Origin: Endomicrobium sp.
GTDB taxonomy: Bacteria; Elusimicrobiota; Endomicrobiia; Endomicrobiales; Endomicrobiaceae
Assembly (NCBI GenBank): GCA_031262135.1
Contig: JAISIG010000002.1
Coordinates: 1 to 6,161 of the forward strand
Direction of reading: 5' to 3'
DNA: 6,161 nt
The notes under the pieces were generated by a model, which searched no databases, was not told the origin of the DNA, and was given only the letters and a program-made list of their open reading frames with translations. Positions within the stretch are counted from its first letter, which is position 1. Each line of letters opens with the position of its first letter. This document shows positions 1 to 5,807 of the stretch, one piece after another. A program made the translations under genes and the position numbers.

Positions 1-44
1 GTTGCTTGAATTTTTTTTTTAATTTGTTGTAAATTTTGTGCCAT
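1..44 (-). CDS. atpG: ATP synthase F1 gamma subunit, 5' end only (partial)
   Basis: Only the first 14 codons plus two bases are in the window, reading MAQNLQQIKKKIQA. This matches the usual start of the gamma subunit (MA-x-L-x-x-IK-x-RI), the N-terminal helix of the central rotor shaft that turns inside the alpha3beta3 head. The ATG at 44-42 lies inside the 3' end of atpA in another frame, so the two genes overlap by 26 bases. No Shine-Dalgarno sequence is visible ahead of it, which suggests translation coupled to atpA. The position right after atpA is the standard one for atpG and is strong independent support. Codons 9-11 (Lys-Lys-Lys) lie in a run of ten A residues. The rest of the gene is off the left edge, so its integrity cannot be judged. 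Confidence 0.86.
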   Translation of the reverse strand, partial: MAQNLQQIKKKIQA

Positions 45-1569
45 AATTATTTATTTTTTTAAAATAAATTATTGCCTCTTTTAATTCGTATTGTAATGTT
101 TTGTCTAGTTCTTTTGCAAATGATAATTTATCAATAATTTGTGTATATTCTTGTTTACAGAAATCTATAAGTTCTTGTTCAACTTTGCAAATCATAGTTA
201 CATCTATGTCATCCAATAAACCAGATATAATAGAAAAAATTGACAAAATCTCAGAAATTTCATCATAAGTTTTATATTGAGGTTGTTTTAATATTTCTAT
301 AATTCTTTTTCCTTTATTAAGAATACTTAAGGTATTTTGATCTAAATCACTTCCTAATTGAGTAAATAATTGTAATTCTCTAAATTGAGATAACTCTAAT
401 CTAATAGGAGAAGAGAGTTGTTTCATTGCTTTTGTTTGTGCAGTGCTACCAATCCTGGATACAGATAATCCTACATTAATTGCAGGTCTAATACCAGCAT
501 TGAATAAATCTGCTTCTAAATAAATCTGTCCATCTGTAATGGAAATAATATTAGTTGGAATATATGCAGATAAATCATTTTCTTGTGTTTCGACAATAGG
601 CAATGCTGTTAATGAGCCACCACCTTCATTTTTTGCTAATTTAGCAGAGCGCTCTAATAATTTTGCATGAAGGTAAAAAACATCTCCTGGGTATGCTTCT
701 CTTCCGGATGGTCTTCGTATAAGCAATGAAATTTGTCTGTATGCCCAAGCATGTTTAATTAAATCATCATAAACTATTAACGCATTTCCTCCTTTATCCA
801 TAAAATATTCTCCTATAGCACAAGCAGCTAGTGGAGCAATATACTGCATTGATACCGGGGATGATGCTGTTGCAGCAACAATGATAGTATATTTCATAGC
901 TTGAAATTTTTGCAGTTTCGAAAAGATAGATGCTAAGCTAGACTGTTTTTGTCCTATTGAACAATATATACATATAATATCATTTATGTTGCTTTTATTT
1001 GTTAGTTTTTGATTAATTATAGTATCTATTGCAATGGCTGTTTTGCCTGTGCCTCTGTCTCCTATTAAAAGTTCACGTTGCCCTCTTCCTATAGGAGTCA
1101 TTATATCAATAGCTTTTATACCTGTTTTCAGAGGAGTATCAATAGAACTTCTTTTAGTAATATTAGGAGCTAATCTATCTATAGGATATAAAAGCATATT
1201 AGTTTTATCTAAGCCTTTTCCATCTATTGGATCCCCCAAAGGATCTATGACTCGTCCTAATAAAACTTCAGATACATTTATACTTAATACTTCTCCAGTT
1301 GATATTACTTTCATCCCATAAACGATAGTTCTTATTTTCTTTAATAAAATAATAGATACAAAATATTCATCAATATTAATAACTAAACCTAAAGAGCCTC
1401 CATCAAATATCACTTTTTCATAGTATCCAACTCCTAAAAGCCCAGAAACTTGTATAATATCATCCCCTATACTTTCAACAATTCCAAAACTAATCAATTC
1501 ATGATTTTTCTTATTAATTAAATTTAACTTATTTTCAATTTCTTGTATTATTTCTTCTGGTTTAATCAT
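19..1569 (-). CDS. atpA: ATP synthase F1 alpha subunit
   Basis: Full-length (516 residues; family about 500-515) regulatory nucleotide-binding subunit of the F1 head, which alternates with beta. The N-terminal arm, about residues 1-25, keeps the family's PEEI motif; beta-barrel about 26-95; nucleotide-binding domain about 96-380; helical C-terminal domain to the end. Visible motifs are the P-loop GDRGTGKT (170-177) followed by AIAIDTIINQK, the VYDDLIKHAWAYRQ stretch (266-279), RRPSGREAYPGD (285-296), ISITDGQIYLE (342-352) and the family signature PAINVGLSVS (362-371). R372 is the arginine finger reaching the beta catalytic site. The P-loop has Gly173 where the family usually has Gln (GDRQTGKT); lysine and threonine are kept. 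The ATG overlaps the atpH stop by 8 bases and has only a weak GAGA upstream, suggesting translational coupling. Confidence 0.98.
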   Translation of the reverse strand: MIKPEEIIQEIENKLNLINKKNHELISFGIVESIGDDIIQVSGLLGVGYYEKVIFDGGSLGLVINIDEYFVSIILLKKIRTIVYGMKVISTGEVLSINVSEVLLGRVIDPLGDPIDGKGLDKTNMLLYPIDRLAPNITKRSSIDTPLKTGIKAIDIMTPIGRGQRELLIGDRGTGKTAIAIDTIINQKLTNKSNINDIICIYCSIGQKQSSLASIFSKLQKFQAMKYTIIVAATASSPVSMQYIAPLAACAIGEYFMDKGGNALIVYDDLIKHAWAYRQISLLIRRPSGREAYPGDVFYLHAKLLERSAKLAKNEGGGSLTALPIVETQENDLSAYIPTNIISITDGQIYLEADLFNAGIRPAINVGLSVSRIGSTAQTKAMKQLSSPIRLELSQFRELQLFTQLGSDLDQNTLSILNKGKRIIEILKQPQYKTYDEISEILSIFSIISGLLDDIDVTMICKVEQELIDFCKQEYTQIIDKLSFAKELDKTLQYELKEAIIYFKKINNYGTKFTTN

Positions 1570-1921
1570 TAATATATTCTCTTAATATTTTGATAATATT
1601 TGTTAATATATTTGTAATAGTATAATCAAAAATATAATAATTATACTCTATATATAATCCTCCAAGTTGTTTATCATTACGTAAAAAAACTACTTTGTTT
1701 TTATTATATATCTTTCTAATTCCTGATTTATTATTTTTAGATATATCATGTGAGGAAAATACTAATACTTTTGTAGTTTGTATTGCTCGATCTAATAAAA
1801 TCTGCAATTGTGTTAATTCTTGGATTGTAAATTTACTATAAATCCAATTTAATTCTTTATATGACAATCCATTGTATTTTACAATAGATTTAACAAGGTC
1901 ATGAATTTGTATTTTTCTCAT
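1562..1921 (-). CDS. atpH: ATP synthase F1 delta (OSCP) subunit, short form
   Basis: At 119 residues this is about two thirds of the usual 175-185. Delta/OSCP caps the F1 head and ties it to the peripheral stalk b. The C-terminal half fits the family: a KVLVFSS strand (51-57), then LGGLYIEYNYYIFDYTI (86-102), matching the family pattern of a GG-hydrophobic strand followed by an acidic turn (usually DGS, here DYT) and a final helix. The N-terminal six-helix domain, normally about 100 residues and binding the alpha N-termini, is reduced to about 50 residues with room for two or three helices. It starts inside atpF (23-base overlap) without a visible Shine-Dalgarno, and its stop overlaps the atpA start. 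No upstream in-phase extension is needed, since the b-subunit gene occupies that DNA. The identification rests largely on position and the C-terminal motif. Delta is the only ATP synthase subunit normally encoded between b and alpha. Confidence 0.87.
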   Translation of the reverse strand: MRKIQIHDLVKSIVKYNGLSYKELNWIYSKFTIQELTQLQILLDRAIQTTKVLVFSSHDISKNNKSGIRKIYNKNKVVFLRNDKQLGGLYIEYNYYIFDYTITNILTNIIKILREYIND

Positions 1922-2420
1922 ATTCTATACTAATTTTATTTAATGCTTGTGTTATCAACTTATTGTTTTCATCTACAGTTAGCAAATCAGATAAAAGTTT
2001 TTTTGTTATTATTTCAGCAATACTTAATGACATATTTTTAATTTCTTTTCTAGATTTATTTAATTCTTCAGTAGATATTTTTTTAGCGTTATCTATCATT
2101 TCTTTAGATTGTTGCTTAATAGTTATAAAAGCTTCTTGTTTTAATTGATTGATATGGTTTTTTGTTTTATTGATCAATTCAGTTGCTTCTGCTTGTGCTT
2201 TTTGTATAATTTTATCTTTTTCTTTAATGGCATTCATTATAAGAATTTTACTTTGTTCTGCATCTTTTATAGTTTTTTTTATCTGCAGTTTGCGTTGATA
2301 AATAATTCTATGTAATGTATTATATAGAATTTTTTTAATAAAAAAATACATAATAAAAAAATTTATTAATTGAAAGATAAAAATTTTTATATTAAAACCA
2401 AATTTTTGTATTATTCCCAT
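1899..2420 (-). CDS. atpF: ATP synthase F0 b subunit (peripheral stalk)
   Basis: 173 residues, normal to slightly long for the family. Subunit b dimerises to form the stator arm joining subunit a in the membrane to delta and alpha. The short N-terminus FGFNIKIFIFQLINFF shows the typical FG-N...Q-x-x-NF pattern. One membrane helix spans about residues 11-33, followed by a long charged, heptad-like helix about 38-145 rich in Lys, Glu, Gln and Ala, which is the coiled-coil stalk. The family's proline just after the membrane helix is not obvious here (LYNTLHRII). Only one b gene is present, so a b homodimer is expected rather than the b/b' pair of phototrophs. An AGGA lies about six bases before the ATG. 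The gene starts 35 bases after atpE and its 3' end overlaps atpH by 23 bases. Confidence 0.94.
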   Translation of the reverse strand: MGIIQKFGFNIKIFIFQLINFFIMYFFIKKILYNTLHRIIYQRKLQIKKTIKDAEQSKILIMNAIKEKDKIIQKAQAEATELINKTKNHINQLKQEAFITIKQQSKEMIDNAKKISTEELNKSRKEIKNMSLSIAEIITKKLLSDLLTVDENNKLITQALNKISIEYEKNTNS

Positions 2421-2455
2421 TCTGTCCTATAGCCTTTTTTATAAAGTAGGTTTTT

Positions 2456-2677
2456 CTACATATGTAAATTTAATAAAACAGTTATAAATGAATAAATTGC
2501 TATAGCTTCTGCAAATGACATTGCCATAAGCATATTAATCATAATTTTATCTGATGATTCAGGATTGCGTCCGATGGCTTCTAAGGCTTTTGATCCAATA
2601 AGCCCTATGGCTAATGCTGGCCCTAGACTACCTATTCCCATAATTAATCCACCTGAAAGATCTATTAACATTTTCAT
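2456..2677 (-). CDS. atpE: ATP synthase F0 c subunit (rotor ring proteolipid)
   Basis: 73-residue hairpin of two membrane helices (about 5-33 and 45-70) joined by the polar loop RNPE (37-40) that contacts gamma and epsilon. The ion-carrying carboxylate is Glu57 in SFAEAIAIYSF. Set against the well-studied sodium c subunit of Ilyobacter, which aligns without gaps from the loop outward, the sodium ligands Gln32 and Ser66 correspond to Ile24 and Ala58 here. Proton coupling is therefore the better inference. The helix-1 packing motif GxGxGxG appears as G19-x-A21-x-A23-x-G25. An excellent Shine-Dalgarno (GAAGGAGG) precedes the ATG, the strongest in the window, in keeping with the need for about ten c copies per enzyme. 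It sits 24 bases after atpB. Confidence 0.97.
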   Translation of the reverse strand: MKMLIDLSGGLIMGIGSLGPALAIGLIGSKALEAIGRNPESSDKIMINMLMAMSFAEAIAIYSFITVLLNLHM

Positions 2678-2684
2678 AAATATT

Positions 2685-2692
2685 CCTCCTTC
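2685..2692 (-). promoter_or_regulatory. Strong ribosome binding site of atpE
   Basis: On the minus strand this reads GAAGGAGG, with seven bases between it and the ATG at 2677-2675. It is a near-perfect Shine-Dalgarno, while atpB, atpH and atpG have essentially none and atpF and atpA only weak ones. Higher initiation on atpE is the usual way an atp operon supplies many c subunits. That link is inferred from the motif and known stoichiometry. Confidence 0.8.
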
Positions 2693-2701
2693 TAATTTTT
2701 A

Positions 2702-3412
2702 TTAAATATATGTTAAATTATGCATAAATACTATTGTTAAAATTACAAAAATTAATGATTGCATAATTGATATCATAAACTCTAAACATATAAATGGAAT
2801 AGGAATTATAAAAGGACAAATAGAATACATAGTAGTTAAAATTTTCTCTCCAGCAATCATGTTACCGTATAAACGGAAAGCGAAGGAAATTATTTTTGTA
2901 ATTTCATTAAATAATTCCAAAATCCCTACAAAAAATAAAATAGGGAAATATTTAAAATTAATGAATTTTTTACAATAATTTCTTAAGCCAATATATTTAA
3001 TACTTAAGAAATGTGTTAGGATGATAGCTATTAATGACAATGCAAAAGTTACATTAAGATCACTTGTAGATACTTTAAAGCATTTAATGCACCTTGCTGC
3101 TATTGCTATAGAAAGTAATTCCAATCCAGGAATTTTCGTAATCAAGTTTGAAATTACTAAAAAAAGAAACAAAGAAAAAATCCAAGGAGATATAGCTCTA
3201 GTTTGTTTTTTAGAATTTGTGATTTTAAAAATTATATCCTCAAAATAAATTAAAATTAACTCAAAAACGTTTTGCAATGCATTTGGAATTATATTTAATT
3301 TATATTTTATTCCACTAATCAATATAATGACCATTATATCAACTATAATAGTAGTTGTCACTGTATTAGTAAATGGAAATCCACATAATTTGATTAACAG
3401 ATTAGAATGCAT
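2702..3412 (-). CDS. atpB: ATP synthase F0 a subunit (proton channel stator)
   Basis: 236 residues, in the normal range. Subunit a forms the two half-channels beside the c ring. The essential arginine is R180 in FAFRLYGNMIAGE (177-189), equivalent to E. coli Arg210. E189 matches E. coli Glu219, and Q218 in IMQSLIFVILT matches Gln252. Other conserved pieces are PWIFSLFLFLVISNL (76-90) and DLNVTFALSLIA (118-129). About five membrane helices are visible: 20-36, 76-95, 121-141, 155-185 and 197-232. The start is the ATG at 3412: there is an in-frame stop further upstream and no other ATG, GTG or TTG between. Its Shine-Dalgarno is poor (only GAG touching the ATG), and an out-of-frame ATG begins five bases earlier. 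It is the first gene of the atp operon; the usual atpI is absent and argH lies upstream. Confidence 0.97.
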   Translation of the reverse strand: MHSNLLIKLCGFPFTNTVTTTIIVDIMVIILISGIKYKLNIIPNALQNVFELILIYFEDIIFKITNSKKQTRAISPWIFSLFLFLVISNLITKIPGLELLSIAIAARCIKCFKVSTSDLNVTFALSLIAIILTHFLSIKYIGLRNYCKKFINFKYFPILFFVGILELFNEITKIISFAFRLYGNMIAGEKILTTMYSICPFIIPIPFICLEFMISIMQSLIFVILTIVFMHNLTYI

Positions 3413-3467
3413 CTCATTTATCTTTTTAAAGATTTTATATATTTTTATGCTATAATATACTATATTT

Positions 3468-3497
3468 ATTCTACTTAATTAATATCTAAACAGTCAA
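3468..3497 (-). promoter_or_regulatory. Candidate sigma70-type promoter of the atp operon
   Basis: In the 97-base gap between argH and atpB, the minus strand shows TTGACT (3497-3492) and TAGAAT (3473-3468) separated by 18 bases. Each hexamer matches the sigma70 consensus at five of six positions. Transcription would begin near 3460, giving a leader of roughly 45-50 bases before atpB. This is the only gap large enough for a promoter between the two gene groups. In DNA this AT-rich, -10-like hexamers are frequent (TATATT and TATTATA variants also occur downstream), so the -35 match carries most of the weight. Confidence 0.42.
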
Positions 3498-3509
3498 TGA
3501 CAGTATCTA

Positions 3510-4844
3510 TTATTCTGCTTGTAATTTCCTTTTAAGGAGGTGTATTTGTTGCAGAACAGAATTTTTAGAAGTTCCACCAAAAGACTTTTTTCTATTAACT
3601 GTTTCGTATATATTTAAATATGTAAATATATCCTCTTGGAAGATTTTTGAAAAACGTTTATATTCATTTAATGATAATTCATTAAAACTTTTAGATGATT
3701 GTTTACAATATTGAACTATATCCGTAACTATGCTGTGAGCTTGTCTGAATGGGATATTACGACTTGCTAAATAATCTGCTATTTCTGTTGCTAAAATAAA
3801 TCCATTTTCTGTGCTTTTTATAGTATTAATTTTAAGGAATTTTATACTTGAAAAGATTTCATTAATTATTTTAAGAGATGTTTTTATATTATCTAATGAA
3901 TCAAAAATACAAAATTTATCCTCTTGTAAGTCTCTATTATAAGCAAGAGGTAATGATTTCATTGTTGTAATCATCGAAATTAAATTACCTAACATTCTTC
4001 CACATTTACTTCTAATCATTTCAGCATAGTCTGGGTTTTGTTTTTGTGGCATTATAGATGAACCAGAGGTAAATCGTATATTAATAGTAATGTATTGAAA
4101 TTCAGGATTTAACCATAGAATAATTTCTTCACATAAACGTGTTAGATGCAAAGCAATCATTACTATGCAAAAAATTAGTTCTATAACAAAATCTCTATCA
4201 CTTACTGAATCTAAAGAATTCTCACTTACATGGTTAAAATGTAATAACTTAGCAGTGTAGTATCTATTTATTTTAAATGATGTCCCTGCTAAAGCTGCAC
4301 TTCCTAATGTTAATACATCGATTCTTTTATAACAATCTATCAAACGTTCTTTATCTCTTTGCATCATCCAAGCATATGCAAGTATATGGTGAGAAGCTAG
4401 AATTGGTTGAGCATGTTGCAAATGAGTAAAGCCTGGCATTATAATATCAATATTTTCTATAGCTTTATTCATAATAGTTGTTTGAAATCTAGTTATTATC
4501 TTTTGAAGTTGTTTATTTTCATCTTTAAGGTATAGTCTTAAATCTGTACTTACCTGATCGTTTCTGCTACGTGCAGTATGCATCTTTCCACCCACAGGTC
4601 CTATTCTGTTTATAAGTTCCTGTTCAATAGCATAATGCACATCTTCAGCTTTAGGTAAGTGCCATCCCTTCATTAAATCATGCAAAATAGTTCGTAGGCC
4701 AATTATAATTTTATTACTATCATTTTGATCAATAATTTTAGATTTAGCCAGCATTTTTACATGAGCTATCGAACTTATAATATCTACTCTTGCAAGTCTT
4801 TTATCAATATCAAATGAATCAATAAAGTCATTTTTGTCTTTCAT
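3510..4844 (-). CDS. argH: Argininosuccinate lyase
   Basis: Fumarase/aspartase-superfamily enzyme that splits argininosuccinate into arginine and fumarate, the last step of arginine synthesis; a cytoplasmic homotetramer. Signatures are intact: HTARSRNDQV (89-98), FTHLQHAQP (139-147) with the active-site Thr140/His141, LGSAALAGT (180-188), NSLDSVSDRDF (209-219) and the mobile catalytic loop GSSIMPQKQNPD (261-272) with its serines. MKSLPLAYNRDLQEDK (295-310) and the C-terminal FGGTS (422-426) also fit. The odd part is the N-terminus. The protein starts at NDFIDSFDIDKRL, so the near-universal LWGGRF segment and about ten following residues are missing; family members are usually about 455-470 residues and this is 444. 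An in-frame TAA lies two codons before the ATG, so no longer start is possible. The substrate-region Ser10 and Asp14 remain. It begins 30 bases after the aminotransferase gene. No argG is in the window. Confidence 0.97.
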   Translation of the reverse strand: MKDKNDFIDSFDIDKRLARVDIISSIAHVKMLAKSKIIDQNDSNKIIIGLRTILHDLMKGWHLPKAEDVHYAIEQELINRIGPVGGKMHTARSRNDQVSTDLRLYLKDENKQLQKIITRFQTTIMNKAIENIDIIMPGFTHLQHAQPILASHHILAYAWMMQRDKERLIDCYKRIDVLTLGSAALAGTSFKINRYYTAKLLHFNHVSENSLDSVSDRDFVIELIFCIVMIALHLTRLCEEIILWLNPEFQYITINIRFTSGSSIMPQKQNPDYAEMIRSKCGRMLGNLISMITTMKSLPLAYNRDLQEDKFCIFDSLDNIKTSLKIINEIFSSIKFLKINTIKSTENGFILATEIADYLASRNIPFRQAHSIVTDIVQYCKQSSKSFNELSLNEYKRFSKIFQEDIFTYLNIYETVNRKKSFGGTSKNSVLQQIHLLKRKLQAE

Positions 4845-4857
4845 AAGTTATTCATTA

Positions 4858-4863
4858 CTCCTT
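4858..4863 (-). promoter_or_regulatory. Ribosome binding site upstream of argH, with unusual spacing
   Basis: The minus strand reads AAGGAG, a good Shine-Dalgarno, but 13 bases separate it from the argH ATG at 4844, longer than the usual 5-9. A different ATG (4855-4853) lies only two bases after it and opens a four-codon frame (Met-Asn-Asn-Leu) whose TGA overlaps the argH start as ATGA. The site most likely serves argH, perhaps inefficiently. Confidence 0.6.
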
Positions 4864-4874
4864 ACAATATAATT

Positions 4875-5762
4875 TTATCTAATAGGAGTCCCTGTAGACA
4901 TAACCAAATTTGTAAATTCTTTTATAATTTTTACTGTTATTTCCCCTGGTTTCCCATATAAAATATCTCTTAAGTCTACGTTTACAATGGGGATTATTTC
5001 ATTAGTAGTGCTAGTACAGAAACATTCATCTGCATTATAAATATTGTATATATTTAATTTTGATTCTTGTACAACAAACTTTAATTTATTTCGTGCAAGT
5101 TCTATAACTGTTTCTCTTGTTATTCCATTTAAAGCTCCATTAAAGCTGGACGGAGTGTATATTATTTCATCTTTAACTATAAATATATTACTTGAACTAC
5201 ATCCAATTATATTGCCTTCATGATTTAACAAGATAGCATCCTTTGCGTTATGTTTATCAGCTTCCATTTTAGCAAGTATATTATTTAAATAACTTATTGA
5301 TTTCGTATTAGGAATTAAAAATTCATATCGTCCAATACTACAGAAATAAGAAATTACATTTATACCGTTTAGTTCTTGTTTTAGACAACATATACTATTA
5401 TTTTCTTCTGTAGCTATAATAATAAGTGTCGTAGCTTCGTATTCAGACTGCAAGCTTTTATTTATAGAATTAGGATGACATTTCACTGTTAGTATTATTT
5501 TAATAATAGCATTATCAAGATTATTTATTAATAAAGTATCAATAATAGCCTGTTCTAGTTGTCTTTGTGTGATATTTATTATTAAATTAATATTTTTTGC
5601 TGAAATTAATAATCTTACTAGATGTTCTTTTAGTCTAAATATCCTACCATTATAAACTCGTATATTTTCGTAAACACCATATCCATAAAGAAATCCATAA
5701 TTGAAGATTGAAATTTTGGCTTCTTGTTCATCAACAAATTTACTATTTATATATACTTTCAT
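4875..5762 (-). CDS. Class IV (fold-type IV) PLP-dependent aminotransferase, substrate uncertain
   Basis: 295-residue member of the family holding branched-chain aminotransferase (IlvE), D-amino acid aminotransferase (Dat) and aminodeoxychorismate lyase (PabC). Conserved parts are GYGVYENIRVYNGRIFRLKEH (27-47, with Tyr31), the catalytic Schiff-base lysine K154 in NTKSISYLNNILAKMEA, AILLNHEGN (176-184), SSSNIFIV (189-196), NGITRETVIELA (212-223) and DECFCTSTTNEIIPIV (245-260) for the PLP phosphate. The TSTT stretch resembles D-amino acid aminotransferases more than the TGT of IlvE. However, the Arg/His pair that holds the substrate carboxylate in Bacillus Dat is not evident (VKCHPNSIN here). 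Residue 187 is Gly where the family has the Glu contacting the PLP ring nitrogen. A GGAG lies nine bases before the ATG. The gene follows the ABC ATPase by 45 bases and precedes argH by 30. IlvE, Dat or a divergent transaminase are all possible. Confidence 0.9.
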   Translation of the reverse strand: MKVYINSKFVDEQEAKISIFNYGFLYGYGVYENIRVYNGRIFRLKEHLVRLLISAKNINLIINITQRQLEQAIIDTLLINNLDNAIIKIILTVKCHPNSINKSLQSEYEATTLIIIATEENNSICCLKQELNGINVISYFCSIGRYEFLIPNTKSISYLNNILAKMEADKHNAKDAILLNHEGNIIGCSSSNIFIVKDEIIYTPSSFNGALNGITRETVIELARNKLKFVVQESKLNIYNIYNADECFCTSTTNEIIPIVNVDLRDILYGKPGEITVKIIKEFTNLVMSTGTPIR

Positions 5763-5771
5763 GAATTTTTT

Positions 5772-5775
5772 CTCC
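5772..5775 (-). promoter_or_regulatory. Ribosome binding site of the aminotransferase gene
   Basis: The minus strand reads GGAG with nine bases to the ATG at 5762-5760, supporting that start. The protein beginning MKVYINSKFVDE also matches the normal family N-terminus. Confidence 0.6.
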
Positions 5776-5807
5776 AGATATATTTTTGGTATTTATATAG
5801 TTTACAA

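Noticed and set aside
1034..1321. Open frame on the plus strand opposite atpA
   Set aside because: It is the complement of the highly conserved nucleotide-binding region of atpA, has no family resemblance, and has no expression signals.
1963..2148. Open frame on the plus strand opposite atpF
   Set aside because: A by-product of the Lys/Glu/Ser-rich stalk coding on the other strand; no ribosome site or recognisable domain.
3021..3248. Open frame on the plus strand opposite atpB
   Set aside because: It lies fully within conserved atpB coding and shows no independent features.
3480..3515. Possible terminator or operator: imperfect palindrome around GTCATTGAC after argH
   Set aside because: The arms pair at only about two thirds of positions, the stem is AT-rich, and no run of T follows on the transcribed strand. 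It overlaps the -35 hexamer but is too weak to call an operator or terminator.
5763..5807. A separate promoter for the aminotransferase gene (TATATAAAT on the minus strand)
   Set aside because: -10-like sequences are expected by chance in DNA this AT-rich; no -35 partner was seen and the 45-base spacing fits an operon.
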